Source: Aliiroseovarius zhejiangensis (GTDB lineage: Bacteria; Pseudomonadota; Alphaproteobacteria; Rhodobacterales; Rhodobacteraceae). Taken from it: 64,000 bases of DNA. How positions within the stretch are numbered: the stretch's first letter is position 1; every line of letters starts with the position of its first letter. The notes beneath the pieces were generated by a model, which had not been told where the DNA came from, made no database searches, and saw only the letters and a program-made list of their open reading frames with translations. The translations under genes and the position numbers were made by a program. The stretch lies in contig NZ_BNCH01000010.1 of NCBI RefSeq assembly GCF_014656375.1, positions 29,162-93,161 of the forward strand. Direction: 5' to 3'. Of this stretch, positions 55,702 to 63,260 are shown one piece after another.

Positions 55702-57266
55702 CAGTGGGCAGCACCAATGTGACAGGCATGTCCTTGAAACGCGGCGCACATCTGACACAACAGGGCAGCGGTGTGGACAAAGAGAGTGTGCGTAGTAGTC
55801 TGGAAGCACTGATAGCAGAACACACGCACCAGTATTCTCGGCTCGAAGATGAAAGCGGACATTTCAATATCCTGGTAGGAGCAAAAGCGCTCTTGCCGTT
55901 GATCCAATGGATCCGCAGTAATCCATCTTTAAGCTTTCATCTCTGTTTTCGTCGATCTCAACCACCAAGACATGTTTCCGGCGTCGAAGGTGTTTCGAGC
56001 TTGAAAGACTCAGAAATACTCCAGATTTCCTCGTTGGAAGTGGGCGAATGTGGTATCTCGCTCTATTTCTACAACCAAACGAATATGGATGGTCGATACT
56101 CTGCTCGAAGTAAGAACGCTCCGTTGCGGCACATGAATTTCGACAACCTGACCGAGCCATATGTCGGGTTTTGCCGAGGCGATCCAGTATGCGTGATCTC
56201 GTCCACCAAATTTGAACATCCAAGTCAAAACGTTCAGCCGACAGATTTTGCTGGCGAGTTGACTTCAACGCAAGGCGGTTTGGGGCCGATTGATGTCGTC
56301 TATACATGGGTTGATTCAAGCGACCCGGTTTGGCAAGCCAAGTTCGCGAAACATGTCGGCAAGACTACGACTACAACTCATGCGTCGGCGTTGCGATTCA
56401 TGTCGCGTGAAGAGCTGCGATTTTCACTAAGGTCCGTTCTGAAGCATGCGCCATGGGTACGAAACATCTTTATCGTAACCGACGAGCAAACGCCCGACTG
56501 GTTCAAAGGTTCTGACCGGATAAAAATCGTATCGCATCGCGAGATTTTTCCTGATGTATCGGTACTGCCTGTTTTCAATTCTCATGCAATCGAAAGCTGC
56601 CTTCATCGCATATCGGGTCTCGCGGAACACTTCTTGTACTTCAATGACGATGTATTCCTTGGAAAACCTGTAACGCCCGAGGATTTTTTCGGCTCAGACG
56701 GATCTCAACGAACTTTCTTTTCGCCTTCTCTTTCCCATAATCCTGACTTTGTTGCGCTTGGGGATAAGCCAACTGATGCCGCATTCTTGAATACAGTTGA
56801 AATCATCGAAAAGCGGTTTCGAATGACACCCGTCGCCAAGGTGCTTCATACACCGCATCCAATGCGCAAGTCGGTGCTTAGAATGATTGAAGCAGAGTAC
56901 TCGGAAAGGTTCTCTCATACTCGTTCAGCACGTATTCGATCCGATACAGACCTGAATACAACCGGAAACCTCGCATATTATTACGTCGTTGGATTAGGTC
57001 TTGCAGATCGTTCAGGATGCGACTTGGATGATTACCGCTACATTGACACCGGTCAACTGAGGTTGATTGGCAAACTGCAGAAACTCAGACGGCATCCGAC
57101 CAAGTTTTTCTGCTTGAACCAAACGTCTCACCACGAAATTCCTTTGAATCGCCAAGCGCAATTGATGTGGCTCTATCTCCGCCTGCTCTTTCTGCGGCGG
57201 GGCAAACACGAGAGATCGCTATTTTACAGCCTGCGTAAGTACCTACTTCGGTTCCGTGGCGGTTAG
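55698..57266 (+). CDS. Stealth-family hexose-1-phosphate transferase
   Basis: A 522-residue protein. The Stealth conserved regions appear in order in the C-terminal half: CR1 IDVVYTWVDSSDPVW, CR2 SREELRFSLRSVLKHAPWVRNIFIVTD, CR3 with HAIESCLHRI and FLYFNDDVFLGKPV, and CR4 near YYVVGLG/PTKFFCLNQTSHHE. Stealth enzymes join hexose-1-phosphates to make capsules of pathogens and symbionts. About 190 N-terminal residues are not recognised. ATG at 55698 overlaps the upstream stop; ATG at 55683 is the alternative. Low-GC codon use, as in the gene before it. Confidence 0.87.
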   Translation: MTVGSTNVTGMSLKRGAHLTQQGSGVDKESVRSSLEALIAEHTHQYSRLEDESGHFNILVGAKALLPLIQWIRSNPSLSFHLCFRRSQPPRHVSGVEGVSSLKDSEILQISSLEVGECGISLYFYNQTNMDGRYSARSKNAPLRHMNFDNLTEPYVGFCRGDPVCVISSTKFEHPSQNVQPTDFAGELTSTQGGLGPIDVVYTWVDSSDPVWQAKFAKHVGKTTTTTHASALRFMSREELRFSLRSVLKHAPWVRNIFIVTDEQTPDWFKGSDRIKIVSHREIFPDVSVLPVFNSHAIESCLHRISGLAEHFLYFNDDVFLGKPVTPEDFFGSDGSQRTFFSPSLSHNPDFVALGDKPTDAAFLNTVEIIEKRFRMTPVAKVLHTPHPMRKSVLRMIEAEYSERFSHTRSARIRSDTDLNTTGNLAYYYVVGLGLADRSGCDLDDYRYIDTGQLRLIGKLQKLRRHPTKFFCLNQTSHHEIPLNRQAQLMWLYLRLLFLRRGKHERSLFYSLRKYLLRFRGG

Positions 57267-57535
57267 GCTTTGAAATGACGACGCACTTAGCTCCATCGAC
57301 CTCGTGCCAAACTTCGACAAACAACGCCAGTCAGGTCCAAGGAGTCCTAACGCGATCAAAGGGAAACCGGACGATTGCACAACACAGTAGCATGGCCTCG
57401 AAACAACACACGATTCTTTCTCCCACTGCTTCCGCATAGCATCAGGCAAACAGGCAAACCATGGCCGCGCTCTTTTGCGCAGCCCGCGATATCTTGGCAA
57501 TATAGACAAAAGTGGTGAGCCGTGTAGGACTGTGC

Positions 57536-57586
57536 GGGGTGAGGGAAATCAACGGCTTACGTTGACGAACCCGAAATCCCCACCCC
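57536..57586. other. Nested inverted repeat, candidate transfer or replication origin
   Basis: Outer imperfect arms GGGGTGAGGG (57536-57545) and ATCCCCACCCC (57576-57586) surround the inner perfect repeat TCAACG (57549-57554) - GCTTA - CGTTGA (57560-57565). Such structures upstream of rep/mob genes often serve as oriT or as a single-strand origin. No nic consensus was identified, so this is only a candidate. Confidence 0.35.
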
Positions 57587-57598
57587 TTGATTTGATTG

Positions 57599-57651
57599 GG
57601 CTTTTCGGACCTCTGGCGAACCTTTCCGGTTGCTCAAGAAACCGAAAAGCC
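57599..57651. repeat. 10-bp perfect inverted repeat with 33-nt spacer
   Basis: GGCTTTTCGG (57599-57608) and CCGAAAAGCC (57642-57651), about 100 bp upstream of the replication-protein gene. Possible operator or origin element. Confidence 0.5.
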
Positions 57652-57748
57652 GCTGACTGGGCTGGCACCCGCGTCAACGGCCAAATCGAAAAGTTCGCAC
57701 AGAGTGGATACCAGATCACGGGTTTGATCGCAATCGCGGGAGGGGCCG

Positions 57749-58600
57749 ATGTCTGAGCTTCTGCCCTTCTGCAAGATCAAGCTGCAATACCTTCTGGAGA
57801 TGGTCACCGACCACGAGCTGGACGACAACGCCCTGCGCGTGGCGCTCTATCTGGCGCTGGCCCACGCCGATCATGAGACCGGCGAGAGCCGCCCCTCGTT
57901 CGAGACCATCGGCGCGGCCATCGGCAAGCACGCCAAGTCGGTCAAGCGAGCGCTGAACAAGGCCGAGGCAGCGGGTTATTTGACCATCGAACGCGGGACC
58001 AACAAGGGGAAATCCTCGCGCTATCGTCCGACCGAAGCGGCCTTGAAACGGGCCACCGAACGTCGCCGGGAGGGGGACAAGGTTGTCCCGCTTAATCGCG
58101 ACAAAGGGGGACAATCCTGTCCGCAAAGCGGGACAAACCTGTCCGGCAAAGGGGGACAGGATCGCCCCCCGAATAGAGAACAAGAACTTAGAAAAGAACA
58201 GGGGGGCGCGTCCGCGCCGGATTTGCCCGATGAAGGGCAATCCGGCGGAACGCACCCGGGCTTGGTCTTTGTTCCAAGGGGCATCTGCTTTGTCCGGGAC
58301 TGGGATGCACGGCTGGCCCGGGAAGGGATGACCACGCTGGAACGCAGCCTGCCCCTGTCACCGCATGAGCATCACTTGGGCTTCTGGCTTCCGGCGCGGA
58401 CACCGGCCCCGATGGGCAGCGCGGAATGGCAGGCCCAGTTGCGTCGTCTGCGGGATGTCATTCATCCGGCGCAGGACGGCGCATGCGCCTCGTCAGATGC
58501 ACCCCGCATTACGCCCCTTGCGCCGCGTCAGATGCAGGGCGCTTCGCGTCTTCCGCAGGATGTTGCCCCGACCGTGGGGAAGAACCGTCATGCGGTCTGA
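57749..58600 (+). CDS. Helix-turn-helix plasmid/phage-type replication protein
   Basis: A 283-residue protein. Residues about 8-105 form a winged-helix domain (MVTDHELDDNALRVALYLALAH, FETIGAAIGKHAKSVKRALNKAEAAGYLTIERG), the type found in RepA-like and phage replisome-organizer proteins. A basic Gly/Gln-rich linker (about 110-150) is encoded by DNA repeats that look like iterons. The C-terminal part (about 165-283) is unassigned. It precedes mobC with an 11-bp overlap, so replication and mobilization genes form one unit. GGGAGG lies just upstream of ATG 57749. A purely regulatory role cannot be excluded. Confidence 0.68.
   Translation: MSELLPFCKIKLQYLLEMVTDHELDDNALRVALYLALAHADHETGESRPSFETIGAAIGKHAKSVKRALNKAEAAGYLTIERGTNKGKSSRYRPTEAALKRATERRREGDKVVPLNRDKGGQSCPQSGTNLSGKGGQDRPPNREQELRKEQGGASAPDLPDEGQSGGTHPGLVFVPRGICFVRDWDARLAREGMTTLERSLPLSPHEHHLGFWLPARTPAPMGSAEWQAQLRRLRDVIHPAQDGACASSDAPRITPLAPRQMQGASRLPQDVAPTVGKNRHAV
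58072..58170 (+). repeat. Iteron-like GGGGGACAA repeats inside the replication gene
   Basis: Four copies of GGGGGACA-n-TGTCC type begin at 58072, 58106, 58128 and 58151. The first contains the perfect palindrome GGGACAA-GG-TTGTCCC (58074-58089). The last three are spaced 22-23 bp, two helical turns. The layout resembles lambda-type origins, where initiator binding sites lie within the initiator gene. Seen directly as repeats; origin function inferred. Confidence 0.6.
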
Positions 58601-59048
58601 GGAAACAGCAAGGCGACCCATGTCATACGCTGGCGCTTCTGACACGGGACCTTGCGAGGGGCGGCAAGCCTCCCCTTCGAACCCCACCGGCGCGGACAAG
58701 CCCCGCGCAAAAGAGCCGCTGACGGAGACTTTCGTCTTCCGTTGCACGGCGACCGAGAAGGCCGAGCTGCGCGCCAAGGCTGAGGCCGCAGGTCTGCCGG
58801 CCGCGACGCTTCTGCGCGAGGCGCTTGGCCTCACCGAGGCGCGCCGCCGCAAGCCCGTGCCGCGCGTCGATCCGGCGCTCGTGCTGGCCGTGGGGCGCAT
58901 CGGCGGCAACCTCAACCAGATCGCGCGATGGCTGAACCGCGCGATGCTGGTGGGCCGCACCGACCTCGACAGCTTGACCGTCGCCCGTCGCCTGTTGGTG
59001 ATCGAACGCCAGCTCGCCCAACTTCTCGACGAGGCGCGGCGGTGCTGA
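58590..59048 (+). CDS. mobC: Plasmid mobilization relaxosome protein (MobC family)
   Basis: A 152-residue accessory protein. After a flexible N-terminus comes a ribbon-helix-helix-like part (TETFVFRCTATEKAELRAKAEAAGLPAATLLREAL) and the MobC core (VGRIGGNLNQIARWLNRAM). MobC proteins bind oriT and help the relaxase melt DNA. ATG 58590 overlaps the replication gene and has GGGGAA upstream; ATG 58620 is an alternative with weaker support. The relaxase start overlaps its end by 7 bp. Confidence 0.85.
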   Translation: MRSEETARRPMSYAGASDTGPCEGRQASPSNPTGADKPRAKEPLTETFVFRCTATEKAELRAKAEAAGLPAATLLREALGLTEARRRKPVPRVDPALVLAVGRIGGNLNQIARWLNRAMLVGRTDLDSLTVARRLLVIERQLAQLLDEARRC

Positions 59049-60598
59049 TCAAGTTCTTCCCCAACGGTAAGGGCGCGGGCGCGGGGCCGGTCGGCTATCT
59101 GGTGGCCGAGCGCGTGCTGGCCTATGACGGCAACCGCGACCTGATCCGCGATGCCGACGGCCAGCCCCTGACCGTGACCCGCGACCCCTTGCCCGAGGTG
59201 TTGCGCGGTGATCCAGGCCGCACCGAGGCGCTGATCGACGCCAGCCGTCACCAATGGACCTATCGCGCGGGCGTGATCAGCTTTGCCGCCGAGGACGCGC
59301 CCAGCGAGGCACAGCAGGCCGAGGTCATGGTCGCCTTTGAGCAGCTGGCCTTCGCCGGGCTGGACGGTGAGCAATACGACATGCTCTGGGTCCGGCATAG
59401 CCACGAGGACCGCGTCGAGCTACATTTCTGCACCCCGCGCCTGGAATTGACCACGGGCCGCAGCCTCAACATCGCGCCACCGGGCTACCAGGCTGCCTAT
59501 GACAGCCTGCGCGACCTGATGAACCAGCGCCACGGCTGGGCCGATCCGATGGAGCTGGAGCGTGCGCAGGAGGTCCGCGACACCATCGAGGCCCCAACCC
59601 GCGCCCAGGGCCGCGACGAGCTGCATGCTTGGATCCTCGATCAGATATCGATGGGCCTGATCGAGGATCGCACCAGCATGCTCGACGCCCTTGCCGACGC
59701 GGGCTTCGACCTGCCCCGCGTCGGCAAGGCCTACCTGACCGCCCAGGACCCCGAGACCGGCGAACGCTGGCGGCTTAAAGGAGAGATTTTCCATGAAGAC
59801 TGGCAAGCCGACCCGGCTGAGCGAGAAATTGAACGCGGAGCTGGACGCGATACGCCAGGACTACGCCGCCTCGATGACATCCCAGCTGGAGAGCTTCAGG
59901 ACCGATTTGACGGGTATTGCGAGCGACGCGCGGCGTACCATCGAGATCGATACGCGCCGCTTCCTGAACGAGAACAGGAGCTTGTTCGAGACGCGGACCG
60001 AGCAGATCAGGCGCTGGCTGACGATCTCTCCCTGGGTGATCTCGGGGCTGATCGTGACGGGGATCGCCTCGATGATGGCCGCGAGCTGGCTCTGGACAGC
60101 GGTGCTGACACGTTCGGAGATGGCGGAACTGGGCCTGACTCGGATCACCCAGGGGGAACAGACCTGGCTGACGCTGGACCCCGACAGGACCGAGCTGAAG
60201 ACCTGCACGCTGGCCGGGGCGCCGGTCATCTGCATCAAGATCGAGGAGAGATGAATGACGACGCCCCTGACAGCCTTGGAGCGCGACTTGCTCGCCTGCG
60301 TCGAGCGGTTGGTGACGGCCTGCGAAACCTCAGCACAGGAATTGAGCGGCTTGGAAGCACGCTCGACGAAGAGGCTGCAAGCCCAGTTGGATGGTATCGC
60401 GGGTTGCGCGACGTTGCTCATACGCTCGCAGATCGCGTCAATGCAGGCGTTGCGTGGCTTGCTGAGCGAAGAGGCCACCTACAACGCGCTGGATGCGAAG
60501 TTGAACGAGAGCTTGAGCTTAGCGAGGGACGCCGAAGAGAGGCTGAGACAGAGCTAGAGGCGCGGGAGCGGGATATGGATCGGGGGCTGACGCATTGA
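59042..60598 (+). CDS. mobA: MobA/VirD2-like relaxase with overprinted C-terminus
   Basis: A 518-residue relaxase that starts at GTG 59042. The N-terminal nuclease domain (about 1-245) has MLIKFFPNGKGAGAGPVGYL and the histidine motif WVRHSHEDRVELHFC (about 118-132), where metal-binding His residues sit in this family; a clean H-x-H triad is not complete by eye. The C-terminal half (about 250-518) is Asp/Arg/Gly-rich and low in complexity, and two other genes are encoded within it in the +1 frame. It nicks oriT and leads the strand to a recipient through a helper element's conjugation pore; no type IV secretion genes are here. Confidence 0.83.
   Translation: MLIKFFPNGKGAGAGPVGYLVAERVLAYDGNRDLIRDADGQPLTVTRDPLPEVLRGDPGRTEALIDASRHQWTYRAGVISFAAEDAPSEAQQAEVMVAFEQLAFAGLDGEQYDMLWVRHSHEDRVELHFCTPRLELTTGRSLNIAPPGYQAAYDSLRDLMNQRHGWADPMELERAQEVRDTIEAPTRAQGRDELHAWILDQISMGLIEDRTSMLDALADAGFDLPRVGKAYLTAQDPETGERWRLKGEIFHEDWQADPAEREIERGAGRDTPGLRRLDDIPAGELQDRFDGYCERRAAYHRDRYAPLPEREQELVRDADRADQALADDLSLGDLGADRDGDRLDDGRELALDSGADTFGDGGTGPDSDHPGGTDLADAGPRQDRAEDLHAGRGAGHLHQDRGEMNDDAPDSLGARLARLRRAVGDGLRNLSTGIERLGSTLDEEAASPVGWYRGLRDVAHTLADRVNAGVAWLAERRGHLQRAGCEVERELELSEGRRREAETELEARERDMDRGLTH
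59793..60254 (+). CDS. Nested MobB/MbeB-like mobilization protein
   Basis: A 153-residue protein encoded wholly inside the relaxase gene in the +1 frame. ATG 59793 is preceded by a perfect AAAGGAG (59777-59783) at 9-nt spacing. N-terminal coiled-coil stretch (RLSEKLNAELDAIRQDYAASMTSQLESF, then a helical region to about 72) and a membrane helix near 77-105 (SPWVISGLIVTGIASMMAASWLW), as in MobB of IncQ plasmids. The stop at 60252-60254 abuts the next start. Nested mbeB and mbeD genes inside the relaxase are known for ColE1; this arrangement matches. Confidence 0.72.
   Translation: MKTGKPTRLSEKLNAELDAIRQDYAASMTSQLESFRTDLTGIASDARRTIEIDTRRFLNENRSLFETRTEQIRRWLTISPWVISGLIVTGIASMMAASWLWTAVLTRSEMAELGLTRITQGEQTWLTLDPDRTELKTCTLAGAPVICIKIEER
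60255..60557 (+). CDS. Nested MobD/MbeD-like mobilization protein
   Basis: A 100-residue helical protein in the same nested frame, directly after the MobB-like stop. GAGGAG (60243-60248) precedes ATG 60255. Start MTTPLTALERDLLACVERLVTACE resembles MbeD/MobD proteins. Together with the gene before it, it occupies the C-terminal half of the relaxase gene. Function in ColE1 relatives is in mobilization or entry exclusion; not established here. Confidence 0.6.
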   Translation: MTTPLTALERDLLACVERLVTACETSAQELSGLEARSTKRLQAQLDGIAGCATLLIRSQIASMQALRGLLSEEATYNALDAKLNESLSLARDAEERLRQS

Positions 60599-60609
60599 AT
60601 CGAGTGAGT

Positions 60610-60684
60610 TATGCCATGTCAGGGATTGGCATATGAAGATATATTGCCATAGCATAGTATTGCGAAGTGCAAAGAAATGCCATA
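60610..60684. promoter_or_regulatory. Repeated TATGCCA/TGGCATA boxes upstream of the HTH/Fic pair
   Basis: TATGCCA (60610-60616) and TGGCATA (60627-60633) form an inverted repeat. Further copies are TTGCCATA (60644-60651) and ATGCCATA (60677-60684). They lie just before the gene for an HTH protein and are good candidates for its own operators. Confidence 0.5.
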
Positions 60685-60731
60685 TTTTGACATTACAAGA
60701 ATGTCTGATATGCAAAACTACAGGTTGGCAG

Positions 60732-61193
60732 ATGTCCGTTTCACGTGCAAAACAACGGCAAGCAGAAGGCAAGATCAATCAGGCCAGGCAGGTGGCTCAA
60801 GCCCTCGCCAAGCCACTTGGAGGTTGGATTGCGACTTTCCAGGAAGCAATCGGCATGAGCGCACCGGCTCTGGCCGAGCGGTTGGGTGTGTCCAGGAACA
60901 GCGTCTACAGTTCCATCCAGAATGAACAGGCCGGGACGATCTCTCTAAACCAGCTCGACAAGATGGCTGAGGCCATGGGCGGCAAGTTGGTCTACGCGAT
61001 CATCCCGCGCGAGGGGCCGGTTGTGGAAATTGTCATGGCCCAGGCCCGCAAGAAGGCGAGACGCATCATTCAACGCACCCGCGCGCACATGGCGCTGGAA
61101 GAGCAGACTGAAGGCCTGCGTAGCCAGGAAGAGATGATCGAGGAACTCGCGGGCGAAATAGCGCGTCAGATGCCGAGGGATTTCTGGAAGTGA
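60732..61193 (+). CDS. Mobile mystery protein A (HTH antitoxin-like)
   Basis: A 153-residue protein with an XRE-type helix-turn-helix (FQEAIGMSAPALAERLGVSRNSVYSSIQNEQAGTISLNQLDKMAEAMG, about residues 38-85), matching the mobile mystery protein A family, which is found on mobile elements next to a Fic-domain protein B. The pair acts like a toxin-antitoxin module in layout. The start at 60732 gives the family length; an in-frame ATG at 60633 would add 33 residues through the operator region. The stop overlaps the B gene start (GTGA). Confidence 0.82.
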   Translation: MSVSRAKQRQAEGKINQARQVAQALAKPLGGWIATFQEAIGMSAPALAERLGVSRNSVYSSIQNEQAGTISLNQLDKMAEAMGGKLVYAIIPREGPVVEIVMAQARKKARRIIQRTRAHMALEEQTEGLRSQEEMIEELAGEIARQMPRDFWK

Positions 61194-61798
61194 CTCTGGA
61201 ACTGCACGAGCCAACCGGCGCGACCCCTCTGACGCCCGACGAGTTGCTTGGTCTCAAGGCCAAGCACATCACCACGCGTGGAGAGCTGAACGAGCTGGAA
61301 GGTGAGAACATCATCGAAGGGCTGACCTGGCTGGACCGGCGGCCCAAGTCTTTCGACATCCTGACCGACGATGCCGCCCGCGAGGTCCACAAGCGGTTGT
61401 TCGGCCAGGTCTGGGATTGGGCGGGTGTCTATCGCCTGACGGAGAAGAACATCGGCGTGCCGGTCTGGCACATCTCGACCGAGATGCGCACCTGCCTGGA
61501 CGATGCCCGCTACTGGCGCGAGAACGGCACCTACGACCCGCTGGAAGCCACCGCACGCTTTCATCACAAGCTGGTCTGGGTTCACCCCTTTGCCAACGGC
61601 AACGGACGCTGGGCAAGGATCTTGGCGGACGCTTACCTGGCAACGATTGACCCGGACCTCTTCCTTGATTGGTCAGGCGGCGGGACGTTGACCGCCGACA
61701 GCGACCACCGCGCGCGGTATATTGCTGCGTTGCGGGCTGCGGATGGGTTTGAGTTTGGGCCGTTGGTTGACCTTCTAAAGGAAACAGCAAAAAAGTAA
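61190..61798 (+). CDS. Mobile mystery protein B (Fic domain)
   Basis: A 202-residue Fic protein. Motif HPFANGNGRWAR (about residues 129-140) is the intact HPFxxGNGRxxR active site for AMPylation or related nucleotidyl transfer; the N-terminal segment GATPLTPDELLGLKAKHITTRGELNELE is characteristic of protein B. It starts with GTG at 61190 within the stop of protein A. Likely toxin of the pair, restrained by protein A. Target unknown. Confidence 0.87.
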   Translation: MTLELHEPTGATPLTPDELLGLKAKHITTRGELNELEGENIIEGLTWLDRRPKSFDILTDDAAREVHKRLFGQVWDWAGVYRLTEKNIGVPVWHISTEMRTCLDDARYWRENGTYDPLEATARFHHKLVWVHPFANGNGRWARILADAYLATIDPDLFLDWSGGGTLTADSDHRARYIAALRAADGFEFGPLVDLLKETAKK

Positions 61799-61942
61799 TG
61801 CTCTAGAAGACCGGTCTGAGACTCCGTCGTATCGAACTGGTTAACAAACGGGCGCGAATGAACTAGGACCTATTTAGAGATTTGAGCACCCGCTTAAGTC
61901 ATCGCTGAAATCTGCACAACAGCTTGAGAGGTTACCACCGAA

Positions 61943-63256
61943 GTGTGGGAACGAGACCAGAACATTCCGTCCGATTTGTTCCAATCGGCTAAGTTCAATG
62001 ACAGGCGTCATGCTTGGGAGAGAGCGCACTCCCCCAAGCCTAGTACGCATGACAAGAATTTGTTCGGGCACTTCGTTTCCGTGTATGCGTCGTTCTCGCA
62101 TTCATTCGCAATTGACGCTTTGAACATATTGGCAACAAAACGAAGTGAGATTGTCTTAGACCCTTATGCCGGTGCGGGAACCACACTCGGCGCTGCAAAT
62201 GAACTTGGATTGCCGTCAATCGGCCTTGATCTTAGCCCTTTCTCCGTAGCCTTGGCAAAATTGAGATTCTCAACTGCACCTCATCAAAATTCCTTTGATA
62301 AAGTTCTTTCTTCTCGGAACCCGAATCCTAGTTTGAACGCATTCTCTTCTGAGACGGCATCTCTTTTCAACGATTCCGATTTGGCTCTGATTGCTTCGTT
62401 GATTCCGAAGGAAGGTATGGACCAACAGCGAAATTGGCTTCGAAGCATCTTTAGCACATCAGAATCACAACTGGATGACAGTGCGTACGTGCTCCTTTGC
62501 GCGATCATTGCAGCAAACAAGTCGGCCAAAGTGACGACGGGCTCCAACCCAGTCTGGATTCGAAAACTCTTGGCAGGGGAGCCTTCCAGAGACACAAAGC
62601 TTGAAATCTTGACGAACACCTTTGCAGAGATGTTGCGCTCACTGAACATTCGCCACGGCGCCCCCTTACCTCAAGCCCGATTGGCAGATGCGCGATCCAT
62701 GCCAATCGAGACAGATTCGGTTGACATCGCTATTTTCTCACCGCCCTACCTGAATCGTTTGGACTATTTCGTCAGCAACTATCCGGCGAACATGGTTCTT
62801 TGCGATCTTTCTGGAATCGATGCTGAAACCACGAGAAAGGAAATGATTGGCACGACAAAAATTGTTAGTAAGGACGTCTCACCCTATCCTATCGGAGAAT
62901 ATTGCAAGTCTCTTCTAAACGAGATCTGGAACCACTCCAGCAAAGCTTCGAAGAGCTATTACTATTGGAACTACGTAGACTACATTCGCTCGACCTACGA
63001 GGTATCAGCGGAGCTGAGAAGGGTGATGAAGGCTAACGGGCGCGGGGCGATTGTAATCCAAGATTCCTTTTACAAGGAGTTGCGCGTACTAACGCACCAA
63101 ATCGTTCTTGAATCACTAGTGGCGCACGGGTTTCGTTGCAATGTTACTCGCCGTGAAACCGTTAAAGGTCATATGGGCCGGATGAGCCCCAGACAGACAA
63201 AATATGCAACCGAAAAGACACTATACGAGTATGTTTTGGAGTTTTCATACAGTTAG
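61943..63256 (+). CDS. DNA methyltransferase (SPPY type, probably N4-cytosine or N6-adenine)
   Basis: A 437-residue protein. AdoMet-binding motif I VLDPYAGAGTTLGAANELG (about residues 71-89) precedes, by about 190 residues, the catalytic motif IV IAIFSPPYLNRLDY (about 261-274). Order I-spacer-IV suggests an alpha-class layout with the target-recognition region between. SPPY is most often seen in N4-cytosine enzymes. It begins with GTG at 61943 after GAGAGG. Codon use is A/T-rich relative to the left side of the window, pointing to acquisition. No restriction enzyme is recognised beside it unless the convergent gene is one. Confidence 0.85.
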   Translation: MWERDQNIPSDLFQSAKFNDRRHAWERAHSPKPSTHDKNLFGHFVSVYASFSHSFAIDALNILATKRSEIVLDPYAGAGTTLGAANELGLPSIGLDLSPFSVALAKLRFSTAPHQNSFDKVLSSRNPNPSLNAFSSETASLFNDSDLALIASLIPKEGMDQQRNWLRSIFSTSESQLDDSAYVLLCAIIAANKSAKVTTGSNPVWIRKLLAGEPSRDTKLEILTNTFAEMLRSLNIRHGAPLPQARLADARSMPIETDSVDIAIFSPPYLNRLDYFVSNYPANMVLCDLSGIDAETTRKEMIGTTKIVSKDVSPYPIGEYCKSLLNEIWNHSSKASKSYYYWNYVDYIRSTYEVSAELRRVMKANGRGAIVIQDSFYKELRVLTHQIVLESLVAHGFRCNVTRRETVKGHMGRMSPRQTKYATEKTLYEYVLEFSYS

Positions 63257-63260
63257 CCGC

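Larger units (their letters stand above)
57267..57748. other. 482-bp non-coding region upstream of the replication gene with stacked inverted repeats
   Basis: Links the low-GC capsule genes to the high-GC mobilization module; the base composition rises within it. It contains a nested hairpin at 57536-57586 and a 10-bp inverted repeat at 57599-57651, described separately. A plus-strand frame at 57475-57756 has no family resemblance and is not called. A junction of an integrated element may lie here, but no integrase or flanking direct repeat was recognised. Confidence 0.45.

Noticed and set aside
57475..57756. A 93-residue plus-strand frame upstream of the replication gene
   Set aside because: No family resemblance, no ribosome site, and it runs across the inverted repeats thought to be origin elements.
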